Source of the DNA: a bacterium
Lineage (GTDB): Bacteria > Krumholzibacteriota > Krumholzibacteriia > LZORAL124-64-63
Assembly: GCA_016719645.1 (NCBI GenBank)
Contig: JADJYS010000001.1
Location: forward strand, 62,001-126,000
Direction: 5' to 3'
Length of the DNA: 64,000 nucleotides
Translations under genes and position numbers: made by a program
The notes under the pieces: generated by a model
What the model saw: only the letters and a program-made list of their open reading frames with translations
Told to the model about the DNA's origin: nothing
Databases searched by the model: none
Shown here: in pieces, positions 53,943 to 63,490 of the stretch
How positions within the stretch are numbered: position 1 is the stretch's first letter
Layout of the letters: each line of letters opens with the position of its first letter

Positions 53943-54838
53943 GCGCCCGCGGCGCGGTCGCGGACCTCGAATCCCGGGGCGGCCGCCTGGCCCTCTGGTT
54001 CCTGGCGCCCACCGCCGCGGTGCTGCTGCTGGTGGTGGCCTATCCCTTCCTCTACAACGTCGGGATGTCGTTCACGAACTGGAACATGTTCCACTTCCGC
54101 GACCCGGCGTTCAACGGGCTGGCCAACTACGCCAAGCTGCTGCGCGAGCCGGAATTCCTGAGCGTGCTGCTGCGGACCTTCCTGTGGACGGGCGTCAACC
54201 TCGTCTTCCACGTGACCCTGGGCGTGGGCGCGGCCCTGCTGCTGAACCGCCGCCTGCCCGGCCGGCCGCTGTACCGCGCGCTGCTGATCCTGCCCTGGGC
54301 CATGCCGCAGTACATCTCGGCGCTGACCTGGCGCGGCATGTTCAACCTGGAGTACGGCTCGGTGAACCTGCTGCTGGGCAAGCTGGGGCTCGGCGCGGTG
54401 GGCTGGCTGGGCGGGGAGTGGACGGCCTTCGCCGCCGCGACGATCACCAACATCTGGCTCGGCTTCCCGTTCATCATGGTCGTGGCCCTGGGCGGTCTGC
54501 AGAGCATCCCCGAGGAGCTCTACGAGGCGGCCCGCATCGACGGGGCCGGCGCGTGGCGCCGCTTCACCGCGATCACGCTGCCGATGCTCAGGCCGGTGCT
54601 GACGCCGGCGATCGTGCTGGGCACGATCTGGACCTTCAACAACCTCAACGTGATCTGGCTGGTGACCAAGCAGGGCGAGCCCGGCGACAAGAGCCACATC
54701 CTGGTGACCTACGTCTACAAGGCCGCCTTCACCTACTACCGCTACGGCTACGCGGCGGCCTTCTCGGTCTTCATCTTCCTGACCCTGTTCGGGATCGTGA
54801 AGATCTACCAGCGCACCGCCGACCGGGAGGCGTTCTGA
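53939..54838 (+). CDS. MalF-like ABC sugar transporter permease
   Basis: A 299-residue inner-membrane permease with six predicted helices. The EAA loop that docks the ATPase is clear: EELYEAARIDGAGAWRRF, then TLPMLRPVL. Start GTG at 53939 overlaps the binding-protein stop (GTGA); an earlier start would run through that gene. Similar to MalF/UgpA/LacF types but without the long P2 loop of E. coli MalF. Forms the heterodimeric channel with the next gene. Confidence 0.92.
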   Translation: MSARGAVADLESRGGRLALWFLAPTAAVLLLVVAYPFLYNVGMSFTNWNMFHFRDPAFNGLANYAKLLREPEFLSVLLRTFLWTGVNLVFHVTLGVGAALLLNRRLPGRPLYRALLILPWAMPQYISALTWRGMFNLEYGSVNLLLGKLGLGAVGWLGGEWTAFAAATITNIWLGFPFIMVVALGGLQSIPEELYEAARIDGAGAWRRFTAITLPMLRPVLTPAIVLGTIWTFNNLNVIWLVTKQGEPGDKSHILVTYVYKAAFTYYRYGYAAAFSVFIFLTLFGIVKIYQRTADREAF

Positions 54839-55680
54839 TGCGCGCGCGCCCGGCGGCCCGGCTCTGGAGCCACGTGTGGGTGCACGCGCTGGTCTGGCTG
54901 TTCGTGCTGTTCTCGGTCTACCCGATCCTGCAGGTCGTCAACGTCTCGCTGCGGCCCGGCGACCAGCTCTACACCACCGACCTGCGCCTGATCCCGCGGG
55001 ACGCCACGCTGGACGCCTACCGGGCCATCCTGTTCGACAAGCCGTTCCCGACCTGGCTGCGCAACAGCCTGCTGGTGTCGGCGAGCACGGCGCTGATCGG
55101 CGTCTCCTTGGCCAGCCTCGCCGGCTACGCCTTCTCCCGTTCGCGCTTCCGCGGGCGCGGCGCCGCCCTGCAGGGGATCCTCGTGACGCAGATGTTCCCC
55201 GCGACGATGCTGCTGCTGCCCCTCTACATGATCATGCGCAAGGTCCAGCTGGTGGACACCCTGCTCGGGGTGGTCATCGCCTACGTGGCCACGGCGCTGC
55301 CCTTCTGCGTGTGGACGATGAAGGGCTACTACGACACGATCCCCGTCGACCTCGAGGAGGCGGCGCTGATCGACGGCGCCAGCCGCTTCCAGGCCTTCCG
55401 CCGCGTGACCCTGCCGCTGAGCGCGCCGGCCCTGGTCATCACCGGGCTGTTCTCCTTCATGACCGGCTGGAGCGAGTTCATCGTGGCGCGGGTCATGCTG
55501 CCGAGCGCCGAGCTGCACACCCTGCCGCTGGGCCTCGAATCGCTGGCCAGCACCTACCAGACCGAGTGGGCCAACTACGCCGCCGGCTCGGTCCTGGTCT
55601 GCATCCCGGTGGTGGTGCTGTTCCTGCTGCTGAGCCGCTATTTGATCTCCGGACTGACCCTGGGCGGCGTGAAGGGCTGA
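54838..55680 (+). CDS. MalG-like ABC sugar transporter permease
   Basis: A 280-residue permease with the MalG EAA motif (LEEAALIDGASRFQAFRR, then TLPLSAPALV). Six membrane helices. The ATG overlaps the previous TGA (TGATG). No ATPase (MalK-type) follows in the window, so the importer must share an ATPase encoded elsewhere, as is common for sugar ABC systems in some bacteria (established for MsmK-type systems). Confidence 0.93.
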   Translation: MRARPAARLWSHVWVHALVWLFVLFSVYPILQVVNVSLRPGDQLYTTDLRLIPRDATLDAYRAILFDKPFPTWLRNSLLVSASTALIGVSLASLAGYAFSRSRFRGRGAALQGILVTQMFPATMLLLPLYMIMRKVQLVDTLLGVVIAYVATALPFCVWTMKGYYDTIPVDLEEAALIDGASRFQAFRRVTLPLSAPALVITGLFSFMTGWSEFIVARVMLPSAELHTLPLGLESLASTYQTEWANYAAGSVLVCIPVVVLFLLLSRYLISGLTLGGVKG

Positions 55681-55704
55681 TCCGGGCCCACCGCCCGATG
55701 CCAC

Positions 55705-55734
55705 TTGCAATTACCCAACATGTTTTGATACAAT
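55705..55734 (+). promoter_or_regulatory. Candidate promoter for the GH57-like gene
   Basis: TTGCAA (55705-55710), 18-bp spacer, TACAAT (55729-55734, 5/6). The spacer contains AACATGTT, a short palindrome that could be a regulator site. The surrounding sequence is AT-richer than the rest of the window. Confidence 0.45.
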
Positions 55735-55839
55735 CTTCTGTGAGATCCTGCGCGCCGGACGCCCGGAGGCCGTCCCGTCGCGCCCGTTTTCGTGTGTTTC
55801 GTGGCGGACGCAGGCCGACCTGTCGCCCGGGGGGATGCC

Positions 55840-58800
55840 ATGCACCGATCGTTCCGCGGACCGGCCGCGGTCTGGATCCTCGTGCTCGGGACCATGCTCG
55901 GGACCGCGCTCGCCCCGCAGGGCCGCGCCGAGCAGGCGACCGCCGCCCTCCCCGTCGGGGAGACGGTGACCGTCCTGGGCGTCGACGGCGTGGGCCGCCT
56001 GCCGGGCCTGCCCCCCTGCGCCGACGTGCTGGCGGTGACGCGCCACCGCGGCGGCGGCGCCGACCGGCTGCGCATCAGCTTCCTGAGCCTCGCGCAGCGA
56101 CCGGCCGGCCTGTTCCCGGGCAGCGCGCTGAACGCGGGCCCGGCCGACGTGCCGCTGCAGGTGACCTGCGAGTCCGGCGACGCCGGCGCGAAGACCCTCT
56201 TCGACGGCCGTCTCACGCCTTCCGGCGGACTCTACGCCGCAGCCGGGGCCGGCAAGCGGGCCGGCGAACCCGACGCGATCTGGCTGGACCTGCCGACGGA
56301 CCTGCCGGACGGTCCGCTGACGATCACGGTCACGACCCTCGGGGGCGAGTCCATCGTCGTCAGCGATCCTCCCGACAAGCTCTACGCCGCCAACTGCGCC
56401 CTGGTGCTGCACGGCAACCAGGGCCTCGGCTACAGCGACGTCTTCCACGGCCGCAGCGGCGACCTCGAGGGCAGCGGCTTCGACGAGGCGCTCCAGGTGC
56501 ACCAGGGGACCGGCGTCCCGGGCAACTTCCACCTCTCGGGGACGCTGCAGACCGCCGCCGAGTGGGCGCACCACAACGGCGACCCGCAGGACTTCAACGC
56601 CTGGCTGGCCGACGGCGCGGCCGCGGGCTGGGCCGGCATGCTCACCTCCGCCTACGCGCAGCACATCATGCCCTTCGTGCGCGACGAGATGAACGACTGG
56701 GCGGTCTCCATCGAGTCCGACATGGTCGCCGCGCGCTACGGCTACGAGCCGCGCGTCGCCTGGGTCCCCGAGCGCGTCTGGCTGAACACCTCGGGCTACC
56801 CGTCCAGCGGCGTCAACGACTGGATCGGCGACGACTTCCAGCCGCACGGCGTCTGGGGCGTCATCCTGGACGACGACGTCCACCTGCAGGGCCACGACAA
56901 CCACCAGATCCATTTCCTGGCGGCCAACGGCCTGCGGCTGATCCCGCGCGACCGCACCTTCACCGGCAACATCGTCGGCGGCAACGGCCAGGGCTCGTTG
57001 GACATCCTGGCGGGCCTGGCGGCGTCGGGCGTCGGGGAGTACCGCATCGCGGTCGCGGGCGAGGACTGGGAGGCGATCGCCGAGATGGGCGGCTGGGCCT
57101 CGGCCACGCCGAACGCCAAGGAGACCTACGACTGGTTCGTCGGCAAGTGCAGCCAGGAGAGCGCCTGGCTCGCCACCTGGAAGCTGGCCGACGCCCTCAG
57201 CAACCCCAACTTCAACGGCGACAGCTTCTCGCCCGTGCCCGGCACCTACAACGAGATCGGCGGCGCCGGCGGCTACGGCGGCGGCGACAACGGCTGGTAC
57301 GGGCACTGGGCCGGCTGGGTGCCCTGGGTCGCCGGCGGCGACGGCGGCGGCAACTGCGCCGGCGCGGGCGGCAGCTGCAAGAACTACGGCGCCCTCTGGA
57401 ACGACGCCTACGAGGCGCTGATGGCCGCCCCGGACAACCACGTCTCGCAGGCCGGCTGGTACGTGATGATGACCAACCTCTACGAGACGGCCTGGCACGA
57501 GGGCCTCGTGGGGCCGATCCCCGGCTGGGAGCACAACTACTCCGCGCACGTGAAGCAGGCGCTGCTCTACGCCGAGGCCTCGCGCTGGGCCGCGGGCCTG
57601 TACGTCCAGACGACGGCCGCCTACGCGACCGACATCGACCACGACGGGTACGACGAGTTCGTCCTGTACAACGACCGCCTGTTCGCCGTCTTCGAGGCCG
57701 CCGGCGGCCGCCTGGTCAACCTGTTCGTCAAGGGGCCGGGCCTCGGGGACACGGCCATCGGCTGCGACAACGCGTCGTGGAACGGCGAGGCCGACTACAA
57801 CGACTCCAACCACGTCGGCGCCTTCAGCGACGTGGGACCCGACCACCAGCACGAGACCTACGACCTGCAGATCGTCCAGGGCGCCGGGCCGACCGTGACC
57901 CTGCGCGCGGTGCGCGGCGAGGTGTCCAAGGAGATCTCCCTGACCGAGGGCGACAGCTTCCTGGAGGCCGTCTACCGCGTGGGCGCGGGCACCCACTGGA
58001 TCCGCAGCGGATTTTCGCCCTCGCTGGTCGACCTGATCTGGAACGCGCAGATGGACCGCGTCTGGGTCGCCGACGCCGCCTACATGGGCCAGCGCAACCC
58101 CTGGACCGGGGTGACCGCGGCCTGGGTGCTGGGCACCGCCGGCGCCGCGCACCAGGGCGAGTTCGCGGGCACGCTCATGAAGGGCGACGAGATCAAGGGC
58201 GCGGGCGCCTTCGCGGTGCGGCTGTTCGCCGGCGTGACGAGCGCGCCGGGCGCCGGCGGCGAAATCGCCGAACTGCGCGCGCTGGCGGCGGACCTGACCG
58301 ACGACCTGGGCCCCCTGCCCGTGGCCGCGGACTACTACCCGACCTCGCGCCGGCTGGTGGTCGCGTTCGACCAGGCGGCCGCTCCGGCCACGCTGGACCC
58401 GACGGGCTTCGGCATCGACGCGGACGCCGACGGCGAGGCCGAACTCGTGCTGGGCGCCGCGACCGACGTGGTCGAGACCCTCGCCGGCTACGCGCTCACC
58501 CTGCAGCTGGACGCCGCCGACGGCGCGGCGCTGGCGGCCCTGGATCCCGCCGACCTGCGGCTGCTGCTGGACGCCGACGCCGTGCGCGACCCCGGCGGCG
58601 CCGGCAACGCGCCGGTGACCGCCGCCGACGAGGTCGCGGTCGCGGTGCGCGCCCCGACGCTGGTGGCGATCGACGGGCGCCTCGAGGCGGGCGAGTGGGA
58701 CGCGTACCCGGCGCTCGCCGACCCGAACGACTCGTCGTGGACCGCCAGCAACGAGATCGACGGCCTGCACGCCGCCTGGGACGACGCCTACCTCTACCTG

Positions 58801-59625
58801 GCCGTCGACGGCCGGGTCAGCGGCAACTCCTGGCTCCTGTACCTGGACACCGACCCCGGCGGACCGGCGGGCCAGACGAACCTCGCGGCGATCGACGTCT
58901 GGGAGCGCGGCGCGGTCTTCACGGCGCCCGGCTTCCGCGCCGACTTCCAGTACGGCTGCTACCAGCACCAGTCCGTCTGGGACGGCGACTCCTTCTGGCG
59001 GATCCTCTCGCCGACGACGACCGCCGACCTCACCGGCGAGATCGAGTCGGCCTTCGATTCCCAGCACCTGCACGGCGACCTCGGCGGCAGCGAGCTCGCC
59101 ATCCCCTGGGACACCCTGTTCGGGCTGGGCGCCGGACAGGTGCCCGCCGGCGCCACGCTCTCGGTGGTGGCGTCGCTGTGCTGGGACCCCGAGCCCGGCG
59201 GCGTGCTCGGGGGAGACTCGGCGCCCAGCAACGCGGCGGCGGCCCTGCCGACGATCGACACCGTCTGGACCTTCACCGTCGACGGCGACGGCGACGGACG
59301 GCCCGACGCCTGGTCGGCGACCGCGGCCCCGCCGGCGACGGCGGCCCTGCTGCTGTCGCCGCCGTATCCCAATCCCTTCAATCCCCGGACCGTGATCCGT
59401 TTCGAGTTGCCCGGCGACGAGGCGGCGCCCGTCAGCCTGGCCGTCTTCAACCTGAAGGGGGAACGCGTGGCCGTGCTGGTCGACGGACCGCTGGCCCCCG
59501 GCCCCCACGCGGTGGCCTGGCGCGGCGTCGGCGACGACGACCGCCCCCTGCCCGCCGGCACCTACGTCTGCAAGCTCGTTCACGGCGGCCGGGTCGCCAC
59601 CCGGTCGCTCACCCTGGTGAAATGA
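55840..59625 (+). CDS. Secreted GH57-like alpha-glucan enzyme with DOMON-like and sorting domains
   Basis: A 1261-residue exported protein. Signal peptide about 1-30. Residues about 190-560 contain GH57-like motifs: HGNQGLGYSDVFHG and AWVPERVW, whose Glu (about residue 311) corresponds to the nucleophile motif WLTERVW of GH57 4-alpha-glucanotransferases. At about 945-1150 a DOMON/CBM9-like domain starts (VAIDGRLEAGEWDAYP). The C-terminus is an NPFNPRTVIRFELP FlgD-Ig sorting domain ending in LVK. It should hydrolyse or transfer alpha-glucan chains outside the cell. The second catalytic Asp was not pinned down by eye. ATG at 55840 is chosen for the signal peptide. Confidence 0.82.
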   Translation: MHRSFRGPAAVWILVLGTMLGTALAPQGRAEQATAALPVGETVTVLGVDGVGRLPGLPPCADVLAVTRHRGGGADRLRISFLSLAQRPAGLFPGSALNAGPADVPLQVTCESGDAGAKTLFDGRLTPSGGLYAAAGAGKRAGEPDAIWLDLPTDLPDGPLTITVTTLGGESIVVSDPPDKLYAANCALVLHGNQGLGYSDVFHGRSGDLEGSGFDEALQVHQGTGVPGNFHLSGTLQTAAEWAHHNGDPQDFNAWLADGAAAGWAGMLTSAYAQHIMPFVRDEMNDWAVSIESDMVAARYGYEPRVAWVPERVWLNTSGYPSSGVNDWIGDDFQPHGVWGVILDDDVHLQGHDNHQIHFLAANGLRLIPRDRTFTGNIVGGNGQGSLDILAGLAASGVGEYRIAVAGEDWEAIAEMGGWASATPNAKETYDWFVGKCSQESAWLATWKLADALSNPNFNGDSFSPVPGTYNEIGGAGGYGGGDNGWYGHWAGWVPWVAGGDGGGNCAGAGGSCKNYGALWNDAYEALMAAPDNHVSQAGWYVMMTNLYETAWHEGLVGPIPGWEHNYSAHVKQALLYAEASRWAAGLYVQTTAAYATDIDHDGYDEFVLYNDRLFAVFEAAGGRLVNLFVKGPGLGDTAIGCDNASWNGEADYNDSNHVGAFSDVGPDHQHETYDLQIVQGAGPTVTLRAVRGEVSKEISLTEGDSFLEAVYRVGAGTHWIRSGFSPSLVDLIWNAQMDRVWVADAAYMGQRNPWTGVTAAWVLGTAGAAHQGEFAGTLMKGDEIKGAGAFAVRLFAGVTSAPGAGGEIAELRALAADLTDDLGPLPVAADYYPTSRRLVVAFDQAAAPATLDPTGFGIDADADGEAELVLGAATDVVETLAGYALTLQLDAADGAALAALDPADLRLLLDADAVRDPGGAGNAPVTAADEVAVAVRAPTLVAIDGRLEAGEWDAYPALADPNDSSWTASNEIDGLHAAWDDAYLYLAVDGRVSGNSWLLYLDTDPGGPAGQTNLAAIDVWERGAVFTAPGFRADFQYGCYQHQSVWDGDSFWRILSPTTTADLTGEIESAFDSQHLHGDLGGSELAIPWDTLFGLGAGQVPAGATLSVVASLCWDPEPGGVLGGDSAPSNAAAALPTIDTVWTFTVDGDGDGRPDAWSATAAPPATAALLLSPPYPNPFNPRTVIRFELPGDEAAPVSLAVFNLKGERVAVLVDGPLAPGPHAVAWRGVGDDDRPLPAGTYVCKLVHGGRVATRSLTLVK

Positions 59626-59636
59626 GGAGGATGTCC

Positions 59637-62012
59637 ATGCGCACCACCCGAACCCCGGTCCGCGCCGCGCTGCTGGCCGTGATCGCCCTGGCCCTGCCGG
59701 CGGCGCTCGCGGCCCAGGTGCCGCAGACCATCGCCGTCGACGGCGTCAACGACTTCAATCCGGCCAACCTGCTGGACGCCGACGGCGGCGACACCCAGTT
59801 CTCCCAGGTCGACATCGGCGACTTCTACGTGACCAACGACGCCGTGAAGCTCTACGTCGGCTTCGAGCACGAGAACGGCAACTTCGGCTCGGTCCAGCTG
59901 GGCATCGCCATCGACGTGGGCACCGCCGCCGGCGGCACCCTCGATCCCTGGGGCCGCCAGCTGGAGTGGAGCCTCGCCGCCAACAAGCCCGACTTCATGT
60001 TCTACGTGAACCTCGACAACAACTGGCAGGGCGGCCTGTACTGGAACGGCACCGCCTGGGCGAACCTGTCGGCTCCCGGCACCGGGGCGCTCGGCTGGAT
60101 CGCCGGCAACGGCTTCGCCGAGATCGGCGTGCTGCTCGCCTCGCTGGGCGTCGCGCCGGGGGCGAACATCAACGTCGAGGCCTGGGTCACCCAGGACAGC
60201 CCGACCAAGGGCCCCCTGGACGCCGCCGCCAACGACGCCAGCCAGCTGTCCACCCCGGGCTCGACGACCTGGGACACGCCCATCGACATCCCGATGTTCG
60301 ACTACCTGGCGTTCACCGTCATGAACGCCGCCGACAACGACGCGCCGACCCTGACCGGCGCGCAGCACCTGACCGCCGGCATCGTCGACGTCACCTTCAG
60401 CGAGCCGGTCGGCGCCGCCACCGCGCAGACGCCCGGCAACTACCTGGTCACCGGGGCGACGGTCAGCGCCGCCGCGCGCGACGCCCTCAACCTGAACGTC
60501 GTGCACCTGACCCTGGCCGCCGACATCGGCGCCAGCGCCACGATGTACACCGTGACGGTGAGCAACGTGCAGGACCTCGCGGGCAACCCGATCGTCGCCG
60601 GCAGCACCACCTGCTTCGCGCTCAAGAACGTCGTGTTCCGCGGCCGCATGAGCCAGTTCCTGACGACCCAGACGCCCCCCTACGGCGACTTCACCGTCGA
60701 GGGCGGCACGCTGCCCCTGACCTGGTCGCTGTGCGACGGCACCAACGGCATCGACCAGGGCGGCGGCGTCTACGAGTTCGCCGCCGACTTCTGCCTGCCC
60801 GGCGACTGCGGCGCCGGCACCGCCACGGCCAACCTGGAGTGGAAGTGGGTCTACGACTGCGTGACCTACGAGCCCATCGCCGGCAACCGCAACCACGTCA
60901 TGGACCTCGCCACCGGCGCCCAGGACGTGCTGGACGTGTGGTGGAACGACCAGGACCCGACCCAGTTCACCGCCCACGCCATCGACGTGCTGCTGTACGT
61001 GGACCTGAACGCCTACGGCTTCGTCCCCGGCGACGTCGTGGCGGTCAACGGCTCCGACCTGCCGCTGGACTACACCGTCCCCTCGATCAACCTGCTGGCC
61101 GACGACGGCGTCGCCCCGGACGCCGCGGCCGGCGACGGCATCTACTCGACCGCCGTCACCTTCCCGGCCGGTTCCCGCAAGAACGTGACCTACAAGTTCC
61201 TGCTCAACGACGTCTACGAGTGCTTCGCGCAGGGCGACCGCGGCGTCTTCCTGAACGACGAGCTCTTCGACACCGTCGGCGGCGCCCTCGGGCCGCTGGC
61301 CATGCCCGTGGTCCACTACGACCGCTGCACCACCACCTGGCGGCCGGTCACGGTCGTGTTCCGCGTGGACGCGAACGTCGGCCAGACGCCGGTCGGGCCC
61401 GGCGACGTCGTCTCGGTCAACGGCACCACGAGCAACGTCGCGCCTCCGAGCTTCAGCTGGGACGTGCCGTCGCTGAACGTCATGCTCGACAACGGGATCG
61501 CGCCGGACGCGGCGGCCGGCGACGGGATCTACTCGAAGTCGGTCGTGTTCGCCGATTCGAGCCAGATCTTCACCGAGTACAAGTACATGGTGAACGACGT
61601 CTACGAGTGCACGGGCCAGGCCAACCGCTCGTTCACCGTCGACGCCGACAACTATAGCCTCGGCACCCCGCAGGTCCTGCCGCTCGACATCCTGCACCAG
61701 TGCGAGACCACGGCGGCTCCCGACCTGACGCCGTCGCGGCTGGCGCTCGAGCAGAACCGGCCGAACCCCTTCAACCCGCAGACCGAGATCGCCTTCACGG
61801 TCCACCGGGCCGGGCCGGCCTCGCTGCGCGTCTACGACCTCAAGGGCGGGCTCGTGCGCTCCCTGCACGAGGGCCGTCTGGAGGAGGGCGCCCACGCGAT
61901 GACCTGGGACGGCCGCGACGCGACCGGCCAGCTGTCGCCGGCCGGCGTCTACTTCTACCGCCTCGAGATCAACGGCGAGGTGGGCGTGCGCAAGATGATG
62001 CTCGTGAAGTAG
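59637..62012 (+). CDS. Secreted CBM/E-set repeat protein with FlgD-like sorting domain
   Basis: A 791-residue exported protein. Signal peptide about 1-23. An N-terminal DOMON-like domain (VPQTIAVDGVNDFNPANLL) is followed by a bacterial Ig/SbsA-like domain (about 230-330), a Cys-containing module (RGRMSQFLTTQTPPYGDF) and two tandem copies of a starch-binding-like E-set module, each with GDVV(A/S)VNG, LPLDYTVPSINLLADD-type and YECFAQ/YECTGQ segments. The NPFNPQTEIAFTV FlgD-Ig domain ends the chain (LVK). The ATG at 59637 has AGGAGG 6 nt upstream; it begins 11 bp after the GH57 gene, so they are co-transcribed. Likely a glucan-binding surface partner of the GH57 enzyme (inference). Confidence 0.78.
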   Translation: MRTTRTPVRAALLAVIALALPAALAAQVPQTIAVDGVNDFNPANLLDADGGDTQFSQVDIGDFYVTNDAVKLYVGFEHENGNFGSVQLGIAIDVGTAAGGTLDPWGRQLEWSLAANKPDFMFYVNLDNNWQGGLYWNGTAWANLSAPGTGALGWIAGNGFAEIGVLLASLGVAPGANINVEAWVTQDSPTKGPLDAAANDASQLSTPGSTTWDTPIDIPMFDYLAFTVMNAADNDAPTLTGAQHLTAGIVDVTFSEPVGAATAQTPGNYLVTGATVSAAARDALNLNVVHLTLAADIGASATMYTVTVSNVQDLAGNPIVAGSTTCFALKNVVFRGRMSQFLTTQTPPYGDFTVEGGTLPLTWSLCDGTNGIDQGGGVYEFAADFCLPGDCGAGTATANLEWKWVYDCVTYEPIAGNRNHVMDLATGAQDVLDVWWNDQDPTQFTAHAIDVLLYVDLNAYGFVPGDVVAVNGSDLPLDYTVPSINLLADDGVAPDAAAGDGIYSTAVTFPAGSRKNVTYKFLLNDVYECFAQGDRGVFLNDELFDTVGGALGPLAMPVVHYDRCTTTWRPVTVVFRVDANVGQTPVGPGDVVSVNGTTSNVAPPSFSWDVPSLNVMLDNGIAPDAAAGDGIYSKSVVFADSSQIFTEYKYMVNDVYECTGQANRSFTVDADNYSLGTPQVLPLDILHQCETTAAPDLTPSRLALEQNRPNPFNPQTEIAFTVHRAGPASLRVYDLKGGLVRSLHEGRLEEGAHAMTWDGRDATGQLSPAGVYFYRLEINGEVGVRKMMLVK

Positions 62013-62036
62013 CCGCACGGGCAGATTGAACGGCAG

Positions 62037-62064
62037 AGGGCCCCGGTCCGCGGATCGGGGCCCT
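62037..62064. terminator. Bidirectional terminator between convergent glucan-locus and phosphoesterase genes
   Basis: AGGGCCCCG (62037-62045) pairs with CGGGGCCCT (62056-62064); an inner TCCG/CGGA pair extends the stem. Placed 25 bp after one stop and 21 bp from the convergent stop. Confidence 0.7.
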
Positions 62065-62084
62065 CGTGCGTCGGCGCCGCGGGT

Positions 62085-63359
62085 TCAGCGGGCCAGCGTG
62101 ACGGAACGACTCGTCGCGTCGCGGCCGTCGTCCATGCGCACGACGTACGTGCCCGAAGGAGCGGCGCGCCCGTCCGGGCCGCGGCCGTCCCAGCGCAGGA
62201 CGCGCGTGCCGGCGGGCATGACGCCCTGCCACAATCCCGCCACCAGCCGGCCGCGCAGGTCGAAGACGCCGACGCGCAGCTCGCGGGGCTCCGCGAGGCT
62301 GCACGCCACCTGCAGGGACGGGTTGAAGGGGTTGGGGGAGACGCGCAGACCGGCGGTCAGGGGCGGCGCGGGCGGCGCGGCCGTCGCGGGGTCCGCCGCA
62401 CGGATGGTGTCGACGTGGGCCAGGGCGTAGGGCGCCTCGTTGCCGACGCCCTCGGTGTGGGGCTGGCGCCAGGTGTCCACGATCACGGCGCCGCTGGCCC
62501 GGACGTGGACGATCAGGAAGGTGCTCAGGCCGTTGAAGTCCTGGTTGACGGGACCGCGGGCGTGGCCCTGGTCCAGTTGCCAGACTCCCTGCAGGTCCTC
62601 GACGCTCGTGGTGTGGGTGTGCCCGCACCCGTAGGCCGTCACCTCGTGCCTGGTCAGGATGTCCCAGAGCGCGTCGCGGTAGATGCCGCCGCCATAGGCG
62701 TTGAACGCGGTATCGTTGGCGTGATTCAAGAGGCCGCTGTCGCGATCCGGCTGGGGCCAGGCCGGGAAATGGCCGAACACGAAGATCAGCGGTTGCGCGG
62801 TGGCCGCGAGGTCGTTCTCGAGCCAGGCGTCCAGCGCAGGGTTCCAGTTGCCGTTGATGGCGCCAGCGTCGCTGGCGCCGTCGAAGCACTCGTTGAGCAT
62901 CACGAAATGGGCGTGGCCGTAGTCCCAGGAGAAGGTGGTTTCCTCGCTGCCGGACGGTCCCGGATTGACCGCGAAGCCCGGCCCGCCCTTGTCGAAGCCG
63001 CGGATCCACTGCAGCGTCGGCAGGTTGATCGGGTCCAGTTCGTGGTTGCCGACGCCGGGGAAGAAGGGGAAGCCGGGGCCGATCTCGGCTTCGACCGTGT
63101 CGTAGACGATGCTCGCGGGATTGGTGCCGTCCTGGTTCAGGTCCCCGGGCGAGACCAGGAAGGCGCCCGGGCCCGCCGCGGCCATCGCCGCGCAGGCCTG
63201 GTCCCAGCCGTGGATGCCGTTGACCACGATGTAGCGGCTCATGTCGCCGGCCAGGACGAAGTCGAAATCAGTGCGCTCGGCGCCCCGGGCCGTGGCGGCC
63301 AGGCAGAGCAGGGCTGCCAGGGTGAAGGCCTGATGTCGCATTTTCATATACGAGGGCAT
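62085..63359 (-). CDS. Secreted calcineurin-like metallophosphoesterase with FlgD-like sorting domain
   Basis: A 424-residue exported protein. Signal peptide about 1-25. Metallophosphoesterase motifs are present: an N-terminal LAGDMS (D-type site), PGDLN (GD motif), GVGNHEL (GNH), FVFGHFPAW and GCGHTHTT (GH...GHxH). The C-terminus is an NPFNPSLQVACSL FlgD-Ig sorting domain. Substrates could be phosphoesters or nucleotides. Start at 63359 has GAAGGGA 8 nt upstream; other ATGs a few codons away are possible. Convergent with the glucan genes. Confidence 0.88.
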   Translation of the reverse strand: MPSYMKMRHQAFTLAALLCLAATARGAERTDFDFVLAGDMSRYIVVNGIHGWDQACAAMAAAGPGAFLVSPGDLNQDGTNPASIVYDTVEAEIGPGFPFFPGVGNHELDPINLPTLQWIRGFDKGGPGFAVNPGPSGSEETTFSWDYGHAHFVMLNECFDGASDAGAINGNWNPALDAWLENDLAATAQPLIFVFGHFPAWPQPDRDSGLLNHANDTAFNAYGGGIYRDALWDILTRHEVTAYGCGHTHTTSVEDLQGVWQLDQGHARGPVNQDFNGLSTFLIVHVRASGAVIVDTWRQPHTEGVGNEAPYALAHVDTIRAADPATAAPPAPPLTAGLRVSPNPFNPSLQVACSLAEPRELRVGVFDLRGRLVAGLWQGVMPAGTRVLRWDGRGPDGRAAPSGTYVVRMDDGRDATSRSVTLAR

Positions 63360-63490
63360 GGCTCGCTTCCCTTCGTTGCGCATACCATACCATAGTAGTC
63401 TTGAAAGTCCAGCCCGGCCGGAAATGCTTCCCGAGGTTGGAACCGACGCCCTCGCGGGGTATCGTGGAGCCCTCACGGGAAGGAGATCCG

